Shown here piece by piece: positions 24,799 through 38,248 of a stretch of DNA of 64,000 nt. Under the pieces are notes generated by a model. That model made no database searches. It had not been told where the DNA came from and saw only the letters and a program-made list of their open reading frames with translations. The translations under genes were made by a program, and so were the position numbers. Source of the stretch: Vespa crabro (lineage: Eukaryota; Arthropoda; Insecta; Hymenoptera; Vespidae); contig NC_060973.1 in assembly GCF_910589235.1 (NCBI RefSeq), positions 334,001 through 398,000 of the forward strand. Direction: 5' to 3'. Within the stretch, counting starts at the first letter, position 1, and each line of letters starts with the position of its first letter.

Positions 24799-25794
24799 GA
24801 AAGATTGTTCTAAATATTATACCAAGCTCCGTTTTCTTCCTTTAGTTTATTTTATCGATTGGTCCTTCGTGATTACTTATCTATGACGATATTAAGATAA
24901 TGAAAGAACAATTTTTAAATCGTATAATATATAAACTATATTTTTGCGTTATTACATTTCTTACACAAAATTAATAGATAATATTTCATTATACCAAAAT
25001 TTCAACATCTCGCTGTGATTGTATTATACTAATATATTTATTGTATATTATAAGTTTTATTAAAAGTACATACGTATGTTAACACATAATATCTTTCATT
25101 GTATGTTTCTTCAGTATTATATGTATTGTTATACTCTTTTGAGATCTTTAATTAATTATCTGAAAACTCAAAGTCATAATGATTAGAATATATATTAAAA
25201 TCTTCATTATTGCTTATCATATTATAAAAATAATGAATTGTAAAAACGCTATATCTCTATAATTTTTTATTTTTAACATTTTTACGATATATACTTTACC
25301 TGCATACATACTTACAGTTTTGCTCTTCTTGATAAGTCTTTAAGACAAACCTTGTATATTGGCTCATAATTAGTTCAATCTTTGATGATCCATTCTTTGA
25401 TGACTCGACGATGATATCTTGTTTAAGCAGGTTTGATGAGACGGAGCAGAGAGTATCTATGCGTTGTTTTTACCATTCCTTTGGGACACCTTTCATCATT
25501 CCTTCTCAGCATCTGATCTCTTCCGTTGCCTCCCCTCCTCACAGGGAGGGCTATAAGTGAAACATCACCAAATTGTCAATTAGAAAAGCATATGCTAAAG
25601 TTGATATTGAATATATTCTTTTATTTCTGTATATATGTATATTGAAATGTGCTTAAAATTTCTACTTGTCCTCCTCATACACAAATTTCATGTTTTTGAT
25701 TACATTTAATACGCGAGGGCTTTTATTATTGTTATTAATATTATCATTATTATTATTTTTATTATTATTGTTATTGTTATTAATATTATTATTA

Positions 25795-25828
<34 letters not shown>

Positions 25829-27690
25829 GATAATGTTTATCGTCGTTAGAAAAATTATGAAGAAAACTCTTTGTGTAAAGTACACACAACACTGTTTATA
25901 ATTGTCAATAAACTATATACGATATGTTACAAGAATCGGATATACTAAATATCCCATAAGGCAGTCCCCTATGAATACCTTGCAACGGGATCAGCACTAA
26001 AGGCCCTTGAAAGGTCCGCTTGCACATAAAGATGATTCGAATTGAAGATTCATCTGAAACATAAGCATCCTCGTACAGTTTTCTCTTATTAAAAATTATT
26101 CCATGAACCATTTAAACAGCACTGAAAGTCTGCCCTATTTTACATTAAGTAATAACTTTAAATAAAGTATTGGCTAAAGAATTTTAATTCTTAGAACTAT
26201 AATGTTATTATACAGAGATGTGTATATCCTGTGATATAATTATGTTTCTAAAGTATCCTACAGTATGAAATATATATACATATATATTATATATATATAT
26301 ATATACGTGTGTGCGTGTGTGTTTGATTAACTTTTATAACTGTTTACTGAGCTCAAATGAAAAATATTTTTTCGATTCGCGTCTTATATGCATGCGAGCG
26401 ATATCGTTTACAATCATATATTCATCTACATTTATCTTATGCGAGTTATTAAAGATCGGCTAACATAATATGATAAATCTATTACGTCGTTCCGTTAAAA
26501 TAAAATTTGTATGCTTATAGTTCATTAATACGATAGGACACACGTAAATCATTTGTAGCTAACGCTTGAAACGCAATAAACTCGTACGTGATAGTGACTG
26601 AAAATATAAAATGCAGGGCTCTCTCCACTTTCTGTTAAGCATTTGTATTTTTATTTCAATAGTTGACCTACTTATTATACAATTTTTTTTCTCTTCAGAT
26701 TATACACAAAGTTTCTTTGTCGCTAAGTTTCTAATAGCGAATGCCATTTTTGTGCATCGCTGACGTAAAAGAACAAAAAAGACCGTTCCTGAACTGTGTG
26801 ATAAAATTTTGGAGTCTTACAATCTCTTGTTATGAAATAACAAATATTCAGTACTAAATATTTAATGTTAATGTATTTTATAATAATTTATAAGAGATAC
26901 TATCCGTAAGGAAGTCGCGCTTTAAATCGAAAAAGTGAAAAAAAAAGAAAATTACCACATACCACCATAATGCTAAGTATCGATGGCCAGTTCATGCTGA
27001 AAGAGGCGGTCACTTTTTCCAGTCTGACTCATTCACCTAAGAACAACGTTACTTTTAGGTACCAAGTATTTATAAGATTGATAAGAATATATCATTTTTT
27101 TCTTTTTTCCCTTTTCTTTTTCTTTTTAACGTGAGCTCATTACTTTTGAATTCACAATGATTATTACTTGAAGACAAAAATAAAAAGGCATATAACCTAA
27201 TTACGTATTTAAGTAATACGTCATGAAATTCTGTGAATACGTTTAAATAGTAAAATTCTATGTTCCCGCTAAAATTGCTTATACAACAGATATTAGGAAG
27301 TAATTTACTTCCTTACGAAAATTGATTATGTCTTATAAAAAATATTGCACTCTATTGACCTGTAATAGTTCTTAACAACCTAATTAATACGTTATTTCAG
27401 ATTGATAGAGTACAACGTTGCAATACGATGATACATGCATTATAAATATTTACTGCTTTATGCTCTTCGTTGTCTTGATTGAGTTACACTTGAAACTATG
27501 CGCCGCCTCTTTCTGCTAAAACCAATACAGACAGTTCATGTAAGACAGACACCATTTTGGCTAGCAATATCCGTATTTAATATTTGATAATATTCGGTGA
27601 ATGCGGATTATCGTTAGCGGTGTCTCATTTCAAATTCACAAATTTACGTTAATAATTTTTCTGTTGTACAAGGACCCTAGGCAGGGTTAC
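24799..27690. other. Intergenic region between inositol monophosphatase and Prp4k
   Basis: About 2.9 kb of AT-rich sequence with a TTA array and a TA/TG tract (26268-26325). No gene is recognised. Part of 26650-27690 may be the Prp4k 3' UTR, since the nearest minus-strand AATAAA I find is near 26650. Confidence 0.6.
25725..25830. repeat. TTA/ATT trinucleotide array
   Basis: An imperfect run of TTA/ATT units of about 100 bp. Read on the minus strand it gives a poly-Asn open frame, which is a composition artefact and not a gene. Confidence 0.9.
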
Positions 27691-30600
27691 CTAAATTTTT
27701 TCTTGTATAAAAGGGTGTGCCAGAGCATGGTTCACAGTGATTCTTTTCCCTGCATCCAACATCAACGTGCGTTCTAGCAGATCTTTCAGCTGACCAACTT
27801 TCCGACTTTGTTCGGGTGGTAATGAATTCCCACCAAGTTCTGCATTAAGATCACGAGTTGCCGGAAGAGTGGACATTACGACGATTTTTTCCTAAAAATA
27901 AATACGTTGAACTATCTCATATATTGTAGAAACACTACAAGACATAATGGAAGAAACTTCTTTGGGAGCTACTTTGTGCAGATGCAGATTAGAAAAATAT
28001 TATTTTACGAATAAAAATAGAGCTTACCACCCACATGAGAAAACGTAAACGTAATCGTAGAGAAAAATTGTACAGCGACTTACCCGCTCAGTAACTTTAT
28101 CAACCTCATGATAAAGAAAATTGCAGTTAGAGTCAAAATGTTGATCCTTGAAGGTTCCTTTCCTTATTAGTTTATTAGGCATCTTGCCCTTTAGATCCAT
28201 GAAAAACTTTAACATCTGATTGTTTGTTTTTCCCGAAAACATTATTTTTCCAGTGTATAATTCATATATTGTGCATCCAACGGACCACATGTCAATGCCA
28301 AAATCATATGGTATACCAAGAACTAAAAAAAAGCAATATTATTTCTGATACATAACAAAAATTCTATAGCACCAAACATTTTTCTAATATAAAGATCTAT
28401 AGTCCGTTTAACGCACAGTGTTTCGCACATATATGGCCGTTTGGGACAACAATCATAACTTTGTACAAAGTTTTTTGTTTTTTTCTTTTTCGCCCCTCCC
28501 CCCCCACCCACCCACCCACCCTTTAACATGAAAAACATTACATTTATTTGTTATATTTAATCGAATTCAAAACAATGATCTGACAATGATCTCATACTAA
28601 ACTAAGTTCATATATGTTTATAGTTTCTCTTTGTTAAATTTAATGTTTTTTGTCCTGTATTTTAATATGGATTTATGGATCATAAATATATTTAACAAAT
28701 TTCGAGATTAATTAAGAAACTTCATTTTAAATTGTTAAAATGTATAATTAAAATCCTTGATCTAAGTCTATACGGCGGTCGTAGTGGGTCCTCGAGAGTG
28801 AACATGTCAATAAAGATTTCGATTATCTTTTTTATCTTGAATAAAGAAATTTGACATTAAAGTTCAGTGTATTCAAGATTAGTATACAAAAACTCATGGA
28901 GATATTTTTTTTAAAAGTCACCTCAAAACTTATAGAAATTCTATATAAAAAATTAAGAAAATTTGTTATTATTCTATTAAAATTACTCATGAATTTTAAA
29001 GGAACACTACAGTATTAACTACAGTTTATAAAAATCAAACCAAAGAGACAAATATTACTGTCTCAGATATGAAAAAAAAAAAAAAAATGTCCCTTTCTTT
29101 TTACATTAAACTTCACTCTTCAATTTTAACGAATAGATTAATATATTCTGTAAAAGTTATTATATTACGTTACTAATATTTTACGATCTAAGATTTTTTC
29201 AGATTTTACATTTGAAATCTTTGATTTTGGTGCATTGAGTGAAACACTGTGCAACAAACCGAGTCAGTAAAAGTACACAAAATATTCGCGTGCCAAATAC
29301 ATGATAGATGCAAGTGATTTCAGCTATTAGCTGGTGGATGATAATTAATTATTAAATTCAGGAGTAAATTTACTTACATATAATAGGTCATTGTTAGGTT
29401 TGCTTCAACTTTCTATCCGAAAAGTGTTACGGTATTTAAAAAGGATTTGTAAATATACTCCTGTCCCAATTAGCTATGGTTGTTTGCCTCTACTGACTCG
29501 ATTCTTTGAGTGAACTATAATTTTGATGTTTTTTTTTCTAATATTACTGTATCAAAGTTTTATTCTTATTTCATTATTTGGAAAGTTAGAAATTTTTATG
29601 AAAAAGAAAATAACTATATGACACTATAATAATCTACCTTCTCTCACAAATTATAACAATATTTTCTCCATTGTCACTCTGTCTTAAGATGATCACGCAT
29701 TATAAGGTTACCTGTCTATCCAGATAATTTTATTCGTACACTGACTTTTATAATTTATTTTCATTCATATAAAAATAAGAAATAATCAACTAATATACTT
29801 ACTAATTTCAGGAGCACGATAAAATCTTGATACAAGATATGGTGTTATCTCATTTTCATGAGCGTGAGAGGCAGAACCAAAATCACAAAGTTTCAATACC
29901 AGTTTACTTTCACTGACTAGAATATTATCTGGTTTAATGTCAGCGTGTAAAATATTTGCTCGTTTTAATAATTTTAATGCAAGGAAAAGCTGTTGTGTAT
30001 ACGACCTGACTGCTTTGACATGCAGACCAACATCTTTACCATATTTTTTCAATACCTATGTAATAAAAAAGAAAAAACAATATATATATATATACACATA
30101 TATGTACACACACGCATATACAAATTATCTACATACAATAATTATATTTGTACAGTGCTTTTTTCATATACATACCTCTCTTAAATTCATAGCTAATGGT
30201 TCAAATACCATACATAAATGATTTTTATGAAAGAAATGCCTAAATAATCTCAAACAATGAAATCGGTCCTCTGGATCTGCATCGTTAAGTTTCCGAAGTA
30301 TTTCTAGTTCTTTGAGACCAGTACGATGCCTGTGAAAACCACAAAAATAGTCTGACAAAGTTGTCTTTATGATTATATAAAATTTATGTATATTATAAAG
30401 TAAATAAATTTCTTACATAATTTCATTGTTCCGGATTATTTTCACCGCAACATCTAAATTGCCTCGAGCACTGTCTCTAGCCCTTACGACATTGCTAAAA
30501 ACCCCTTGTCCTGTATAACCATAAACAACATATCGCGAATCTAAAGTCTCACCAACCCGAACGCTAAAATTGATATTATGTTATTCGTTTAATTTAAACA

Positions 30601-30694
30601 TGATTAATATTAACATAAGAAATTGATATGTGACAGATTGAAAATCATAGTGGTGTGAGTTGCACATAAAACAGTGTTTTAAAAAATTCCATAT

Positions 30695-30736
<42 letters not shown>

Positions 30737-33700
30737 GTTGATGTAGAAATATATTCATTAGTTCAGAAAAATATTGAAAAATGTCCGCATATGAAAATAG
30801 AAGTACAAGCAAATTTTATCTTTAAATATATTATTATTTATTCTAAAAGATAATAATCTGAATAATCATTTATGGTCACAAAGAATATATGGTGGTGGAC
30901 TTACATTAATATGATCCTAAACAATTTGTTCTTTTTGTTTAGTAACAAAAAAAAAAAAACTGTTATTCTTGGTAAAGAATAAAGTCACATATTAATTAAC
31001 TGTTAACAGATGATGCTTTTGACACTAAACCTACCAACAATTTATATATATATATATATATCTATTTCTACTGTTTTCTACATTTCTTCTTATTTTTACA
31101 ATTATATTTTTTTTCGATTAGATGCAGTTTATAGTCAATTTAGTACGGAAAATAAACAAAAGTAATTTTTAGATTAATAATAACAACAAAAAGATTTATT
31201 TCTTTTAGTTAAACTTAGACAAGAAGAGAAATGATTAATACAGAACAGTTCTATAGTTTCTTTCGCGTAAAAATAAATAATAAGTATCCCACTTTTGTCC
31301 ATCACATTTTTTATAAATTATAGATCGTTCCATTACACATTGTCCACAAACGTATTTCTTATATTTGAAACAGATTTGTGTCACTTTACTTTCGTTATAA
31401 TATCTTATTTGATATGAGATATATTTATCTCAGAAAAATTATAAAAAAAAAAGTTGTAAAATTAAATGACAAAGTCGATAACATCGAATGCAAAATATTT
31501 AATCATTTAACGCTATGGTAGGTTTAATGTTCAGATTTGAAAATTTAGTATTATCTCAAAGTTTTAAAATTTGTACTTACAAGACTATGATTCTCAACCC
31601 GCGATATTATAAGTAATAAATGTCTTACCGATAATATCCTTCCGCATCATCCCAATTATCTGTTAAACTAGGGTTGTCAGGACCACCTAAACGTTTTCCT
31701 TCAACGGTAGGACTCTAGAAAGGTTTAAAAATAAAGATAATTGTAGGGTGATTATAATATAATAAATAAAATATTTCTATAAAGCATACACACATTAAAA
31801 TCACCGATATTATCCGCTTCAGCAAACATATCCCATTCATTCGTTTTCTTTGTACTTTGTTTTTCATCTTGCTTAACTTTCTCTGCATTTTGTATGTTTT
31901 CAGGCTTCTCAGATTCTTCAGGTAATGCATCCTCAAATCTAGACTTTCTTTTCTTAACTGGCTGTGGTGACTTTGGTTTTTCAGGCAGTGGCGGAGTATG
32001 GCTTTCAGAAGTAGATTCATTATTGTTTGAAGGTATCTCTGGTGATTTTTGAGATGTATTCGAATGACTTTCAGACGGAGGAGTTCCAGTGACAGCTGTT
32101 ACATCAGCAGACATATTTGAATCTTCATATGGTCCACTTAATCGCTAAATAGAAAAAAGAGAAAAAAAAGGGGGGAAAAAAAAAAAAAAAAAAAAACAAA
32201 AAGAAACACACACAAATAAGATATTGCGCAAAATAAGTAAAGAACGTTTTATAAAACTTAAAAATGAATACATAATGAATTAATAATACCTTGAGTAACT
32301 CTCCTCTCTGTTTTCTCCTACGTTCAATAATAGCTTCCTCATCTTCCTCTTCCTCAATGTCAATATCCTTGATATCTTCTTCGCTAGAACTGTCAAAACG
32401 TTCGACTTTTAGGCCTTCCGACAAAGAGTCTTTGTACTTATCACTTCTTTCCTTTTTACCATTCTTCTCTCTATCCCTTTCATGATCTCGTATGTGTTTT
32501 TCCCTACCCCTTCGACTTCGAGATAAAGAACGCGATCTTTTATAACGATCGTTGCGATCTCTGTCCATTCTATTTCTAATGGGACTACGAGATCTTCTCG
32601 TACTTCTAGATCGTTCTCTAATCTTCTCATGATTCCGACTATCGCGGCGATCCCTTGTGTCCATACGATCACGACTGGCTTGCCTATCCCTGTTGGCATG
32701 ACGATCTCGACTAGTATGTCGTTCTCTGCTATCTCTTTTATCACGACTGGAATGACGATCTTTACTTAATGGTCTGTCTCGATTATAACGATCGCGACTA
32801 GTATGTCGATCTCGGCTTGATTGTCGATCTCGACTACTTTGACGGTCCCGATTGTCTCCTCTATCACGACTATCACGCCTCGATGAAATATGTTTAATAT
32901 CCACTTTAGCATCTTGACACTTAGAATCGTTATGAGATCTAGATAAATGTCGACTCAAATCTCGTTTTCTGTCCACTCGTTCCTCCTCCCTGCGATAAAA
33001 ATAATAACGATGAGAGTAATAATAATAATAATAACAAGAATGTTTAAATCAAACGATATAGCTCACCTTCGATCGTGCTCTCTTTTGCGCGATTCATCCC
33101 TTCTACTACTAGTAGTATCTTTACGTTTCTCTTCTTCTATCCTTTTTCTAGAATCCTCTTTTCTCGAATCTTCCTTATGCCTTTCATTAGCTTTTCGTTT
33201 CTCATCCCTTCTCACATCATCCCTTTTTATTTCTTCTCTTGGCCGAGTCTTATCCTCTCTTCTTCTGTCAGAATCTCTTCTCTTATCTTTGTGGTCCTCT
33301 CTGGTTCTTCGATCTCTACTCATATCAACTACAACGCGTCTTTCAGGTTTCGATATTTTTTTACGTTCCCTACTTCCTGACTTACTTCTAGGTCGTTTTT
33401 TATGGAGTATATTGTCATCTTCACTATCATCTTCTACGAGTATTACATCTGGAGTTTCTGCCTTTGTTTCTTCATCCTCCTCTCCTCCTTCTTCTTCTTC
33501 TTCCTCCTCCTCCTCCTCTTCCGGTTCCTTATCTTCCTTTTCCGACTCATCTGACAAATATTGAACTAAACATGCTTGTAATCGCTCCTATGAATAAATT
33601 GTAATATTTTAAAGAAAGATCTATCTAACTCCATTATTTCAACTATTTCAAATCGTTGTGTACATACCTTCTGTTTCATTAATTCTTCCAAATCAATATC

Positions 33701-34636
33701 ATCTTCAATAATAGTACAATCTACCTCATCAGAATCAAGATCTATTAATTTCTCATCTTCGCTTTCTTCTGTAGAAACTATTTCTAATAATGAATTTTTG
33801 ACCTTGCCATTAAGACCAATTTCTTTCTGATTAATACGAGATGGTGCTTTCTCATCCAATGAACCATTTTCAATTTCTTTCTCTTTACGCGGTCTTTTAT
33901 GTTTCTTGTGCTTTTTCCTATAAATTCATTTAATGCAATATTTTACTTTTAATATCCATTAAAAAGAAACTATTCATATTTATCATTTAAATACCTTTCT
34001 TGCCTATCTATCCTTCCATCTTCTTTCTCTATCACTCTATCCTTTTTATGTTTGTGGTGCTTGTGTTTTCTTTTCTTCTTTTTCCTTTGATCACCAAGCA
34101 TATCTGATTCTGAGTCTATGCCAACGATTTCTCTTTTTGAATCTAAACCTTCTATATCTGATGAGCTAAAATATATTGTTTACATATTATAAGCTTTGAT
34201 ATAAAATGAATCTTCAATATTACGATTAAATTCATTATCGATAAAAAGTTGCATATGCTAAAATACAATGGACATTAAAATAAGATTTAAAATATCTATC
34301 AATGGAATTTAGCTTTATTAGTTTCGAATTGTACAAGTGAAGGATATGAAGGTTACAAACAATGAATTCTAGGTTATTATCGAATAAATATTCAGGAAAA
34401 ATTTCTTCTGAAATTATTTCTTCATACAATAAAAATATTATATAATTGATATGTGTAATTTAAATATATGAAATTTTTAATGATGGCTAATTCGTAAAAA
34501 TCTAAAAACAAACATTTCTCACACGACAGTGATGTAAACAGAATGGCTGATATTCATCATTCTATGTTGTACAAATTAATTGTTTGAAAAATTTACGAAA
34601 ATTCTATATAACGTAAAGAAAGCGCACTTACCCCAT
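27691..34636 (-). CDS. Prp4k: Serine/threonine kinase Prp4 (PRPF4B orthologue)
   Basis: A nuclear kinase of the CMGC group that acts in spliceosome activation. Exons in transcript order: 34636-34632, 34165-33995, 33917-33668, 33587-33067, 32989-32290, 32144-31794, 31714-31629, 30563-30417, 30329-30176, 30055-29803, 28322-28084, 27891-27691; total 3,078 nt, or 1,025 residues (human about 1,007). The first coding exon holds only 5 nt (ATGGG). The N-terminal two-thirds is disordered: Lys/His-rich stretches, a long Glu run at about 33480-33515, then many RDR and RS-type repeats (32500-32980). The kinase domain begins at about residue 700: GYTGQGVFSNVV glycine loop, VAVKIIR lysine, ILHADIKPDNI catalytic loop, LCDFGSASH and YRAPEI. 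It ends HPFIQEKI, as in PRPF4B. No damage is seen. Confidence 0.96.
28323..29802 (-). other. Prp4k intron 10
   Basis: A 1,480-nt AT-rich intron. Apart from the G-quadruplex motif near its 3' end nothing else is recognised. Confidence 0.6.
28493..28521 (-). other. G-quadruplex motif in a Prp4k intron
   Basis: On the transcribed-RNA sense the minus strand reads four GGG runs each separated by a single T, then a run of eight G, an A and four G. Six G-tracts with one-base loops is the most stable quadruplex class. It lies about 170 nt upstream of the 3' splice site of the intron, in strongly AT-rich surroundings. Confidence 0.85.
30564..31628 (-). other. Prp4k intron 7, with an inverted repeat
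   Basis: A 1,065-nt intron. CACTAAACCTACCA (near 31020) and its inverted near-match TGGTAGGTTTAATG (near 31518) bracket about 500 bp, a possible miniature transposon remnant. A CA/TA tract lies at 30701-30736. Confidence 0.4.
30701..30736. repeat. CA/TA microsatellite
   Basis: About eight CA units run directly into about eleven TA units inside Prp4k intron 7. Confidence 0.85.
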
Positions 34637-35693
34637 GTTGATATTATATAAATTATAAATAATGAAAATATTATGGAATCACTGCACTTGATAATACGCA
34701 TACGTTCATTCTTTAACAAGAAGCCATTTTGTATTATCGATTCTTCTGTTTGCTGTATCTCGAATGAGATTTTGATTATCGATATAATTTTATTTCGATT
34801 ATTGCAATAGAGATTCCATATATGTAATAAGAAGACTACATTACCAATTAAATCGGGAAAAGGCTGAAAATATCACGGTATAAATGATATTATTTTCTCT
34901 GTTGGCAAAAAACTTTGTTCGTTATGCGTATGCGCGACAATTCCCTAAATGAAATAAAGTGGGGATGGTAACTCATGTCCTAACACACGCTATGTAGAGG
35001 TTAAAGCAATCAAAAATTGATTAATTTAATATATTCTTAAAAATTTTTAACAATTTTTCTCTTCCATTGTTAGAATATATTGTAGTATTATTAAAAGATG
35101 AAAAAATTCTGCTATCCTACTCTTTTATGTATGTCTAAAATAGTTATATAATTCAGTTTCATATTTAACCGCCTCTAGACAATACTTTGCGCACAATTCC
35201 ATTTCCACTTTATGAGACTACAATATAAGTTTATTATGTGTATGTAGGATATTCAGATTTCTAAGGTAAAAACTTTAACACTAGAATTACCAATCAATAC
35301 AAAAAATGACTGGTTTCAATCGTTTTTATAAAAATTTTTTTTGTCCTCTCTTATTTTTTAAATACATTACATATTTCTGTATACATTGAGATAATTTGAG
35401 GCAATTGATAAATCGAGATCTTCATCATTCTATTTTTAACCCTACAATAACATTTTAAATGTTTCTTAATTCGCGTTGATAATATATTCAAAAAAAAAAA
35501 AAAAAGGGTAATTTTACAAAATCCTTTAATACGTAATGGTTTTATATCTTTTGGATGTTTCACTGATTTTATATAATTTTGTTCAAATCTCACGTAGCAA
35601 AAGAAGTAGTTTTTCTACTTGTGAAATAATGTCTATAAATATTTTTTTTTATTCTTAATTAATCGAACAAGAAGGAAGGTTCTGGGATTATCG

Positions 35694-35726
<33 letters not shown>

Positions 35727-36852
35727 GAAAAAAAGAATTGAGATATATTTATAATTTGTCATAATTTAATTCGTAAAATATTTTACAATGTAATTACGAG
35801 CAATGCGACACGTCGCTGGTATATCAGTGATATTGTTTTGCACCTATATTTATTACGTCTCACGATAATACCAACGAGGCATGACATTTCTCTCGTTTAA
35901 TTCGACTGTTACGATCAGTCCTTTAAAATGTCGATTCGATAATCGACGATAATCAATAATTATTTAATAAACCTATCGGCAATGATAACAAATAATATTA
36001 TAAATATAGATTATAGATTAATAATAAATACTTAAAGTAATCCTCCCAAAAACTTTAAATAAGTGAGTGAACATTGCCTACCGCTTGCAACATTCTTGGC
36101 CGGAGACATAGAGGGAGGAGTGGGTAGGAAAGGTAAGGAAAAAGGGAAAAAGGATAGTTCGATATTCAACCGTTCAACTATCGTATCATTCGTATCACAT
36201 CTTTCTATAAGAGGAGTTCTTTTTAAAGGTTAATTCCATGCTATCGTCTAATCGCCTAGTCATTCTCCTTTTAAAATATTATTTCGTCGTTCTTTTTCTT
36301 TTTTTCTCATTTTGATAAACGTTTTCTCCTTTCTTGTCAGACTCGTGAATGTGACTATTTTTCGTTCAACCTGACGATCTTTCGGAAAAAGATTATTTAC
36401 AAAATTCTGATAATTGCATTTCTTTCGAAAAATCTTACTTCGTTAGAAAATAACGATGTAATCCCTATATTCTGACTAGTTTCTACATTCGTCCAGTCTC
36501 CTGTTTTAATTCACAAAACAACAAAGAAAAGAAAGTTAACCTATCATGCTTTTATGGAAGATCTATAAGTGACATTGTTGGTTAGCTTTTAAGAAAGCCC
36601 ATAGATTCTCCTTCGTTTTTATCTCTTTCTTTTCATTCATTTCTATGATCAAAAAAAGATATATCCCCTCTCCTTTCTAACCTTGACATATTAGGTTTTT
36701 TCTCTCTTTTTTTTTTTTTTTTTTTCTTTTTTTCTTTTTTTCTTTTTTTTCTTCCTTGCATTTGATGAGAAAATAAGCATCAGATGCGGTCTTGATAAGC
36801 GATAAATTCTCGTAGAAATAATAGGATAACCGTTTAGAAATTGTAGAAATGC
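34637..36852. other. Intergenic region between Prp4k and sls
   Basis: About 2.2 kb that should contain the Prp4k promoter (next to 34636) and the sls 3' UTR (next to 36853). It holds a TAA run (35697-35721), a long T/CT-rich tract (36701-36755) and a sequence at about 35275 resembling a piggyBac-like terminus. No gene is recognised. Confidence 0.6.
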
Positions 36853-38210
36853 TTATTCGAATAGTTTCTTAGCATAATGCCAAATGCGGAAAAAGTATTC
36901 ATCTCTTCTAAGAAGTCTTCCTCTCGCGTAAGAATGAATATCAGCATCCATGTTATGCTCTCGGAGCCAGGAACTTGTATTTTCCGTGCTAAAACTCACA
37001 GACGCAGTTTCACCTTTGTCTGTGACTTCTGCAATAGGCTCCACCACTGATAATTCTAAGATAAAGAAGATTACGTATATGAGCTTATGAAAAGTAAATA
37101 TTAAAATGCTTTATATACATGTCATACCTGAAGTTGGTAGTATCTTGAAAGGTTCATCTGATTCCAATGGTTCACTTAGACCAACCTCGTTTCTAGCATA
37201 GATTCTCACAAGATACTCGTGATTTTCTTGAAGGTCTTTTATATTTATCTTTTGTATATCAGCCTTGACTCGTCCTACCTCAATCCACATAGTCTTTTTA
37301 GCATCCCTCATAACAATTCTATACCCTTCTAAAGGTGCACCACCGTCAGATTCTGGTCTACCCCATTCTATAACCACTGTATTTGCAGCTATTTGTCTGA
37401 TTTCTAATGGGGCGGTAGGTGCTGATGGTACAGCTAATAGGAGTAGAAATATAGTTAGAATGGTGTTTAAATCTGTCTCATTAAATTAATTGTATAGTTA
37501 TATAATCATCATTAATATCATAGATATACATACTAGCGTGTGTCTTAAGAGTAACTGGCTCTGAATTCGTAGGTATACTGAGACCCATACAATTTTCAGC
37601 AAATACTCTAAATAAAAATTCACTTTCCTTCAAATTTTCAATGCAATATTGGTGAGTTGTAGCATCTAAAGTAACGACCTTTATCCATCGTGCACCTTTG
37701 CCAATTAATGGTCGTTTTTCGATAATGTAGCCTGTTTGTTATTTGAAAACGAAGTATATATTATATGCATATAATATTATTTTTTAATAAACTAGAGAGT
37801 TAACCGATTAGTTTTACCTGTAAGTTCAGTTCCTCCATTATTAGCTGGCGGAAACCATGTAAGTGTTACACTCTTACTTGTAAAGTTTATTACTCGAACA
37901 TTGAGCGGACTAGATGGTGGAGCTAAAAATACAGAATATATATATTTATTGAATTGTTCTGTAAATTTATTTCTTATTACTAATTATCATTAAAATTTGC
38001 AGTTAGGATTGTATTGAACAAATTATTAATATCAAGCTTATTATGCACATATTAGAACAATCTCGATCTCTACTTACTTTTACTTATAACAATTTTTGAT
38101 GGTGGAAATATGCCTAGTAAAGCATATAAGCTGCTATCTGTAAGCTTTGTTATTTCTAAGCAAAAGCATAAGCATTAAAATAGCAAAATTTTAAGAAATA
38201 ATAATAAGTA

Positions 38211-38248
<38 letters not shown>

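Noticed and set aside
25662..25892. Minus-strand poly-Asn open frame
   Set aside because: It is a translation of the TTA trinucleotide array.
26990..27520. GAAAGAGGCGG and its inverted copy about 500 bp apart
   Set aside because: The match is only about 11 bp with nothing else shared, so chance is sufficient.
28493..28521. CCCA repeat read as telomere-like
   Set aside because: The insect telomere unit is TTAGG; this is a short intronic tract, better explained as a G-quadruplex motif.
32947..33564. Plus-strand Ser-rich open frame of 205 codons
   Set aside because: It is the reverse complement of the Glu/Arg-rich Prp4k exon.
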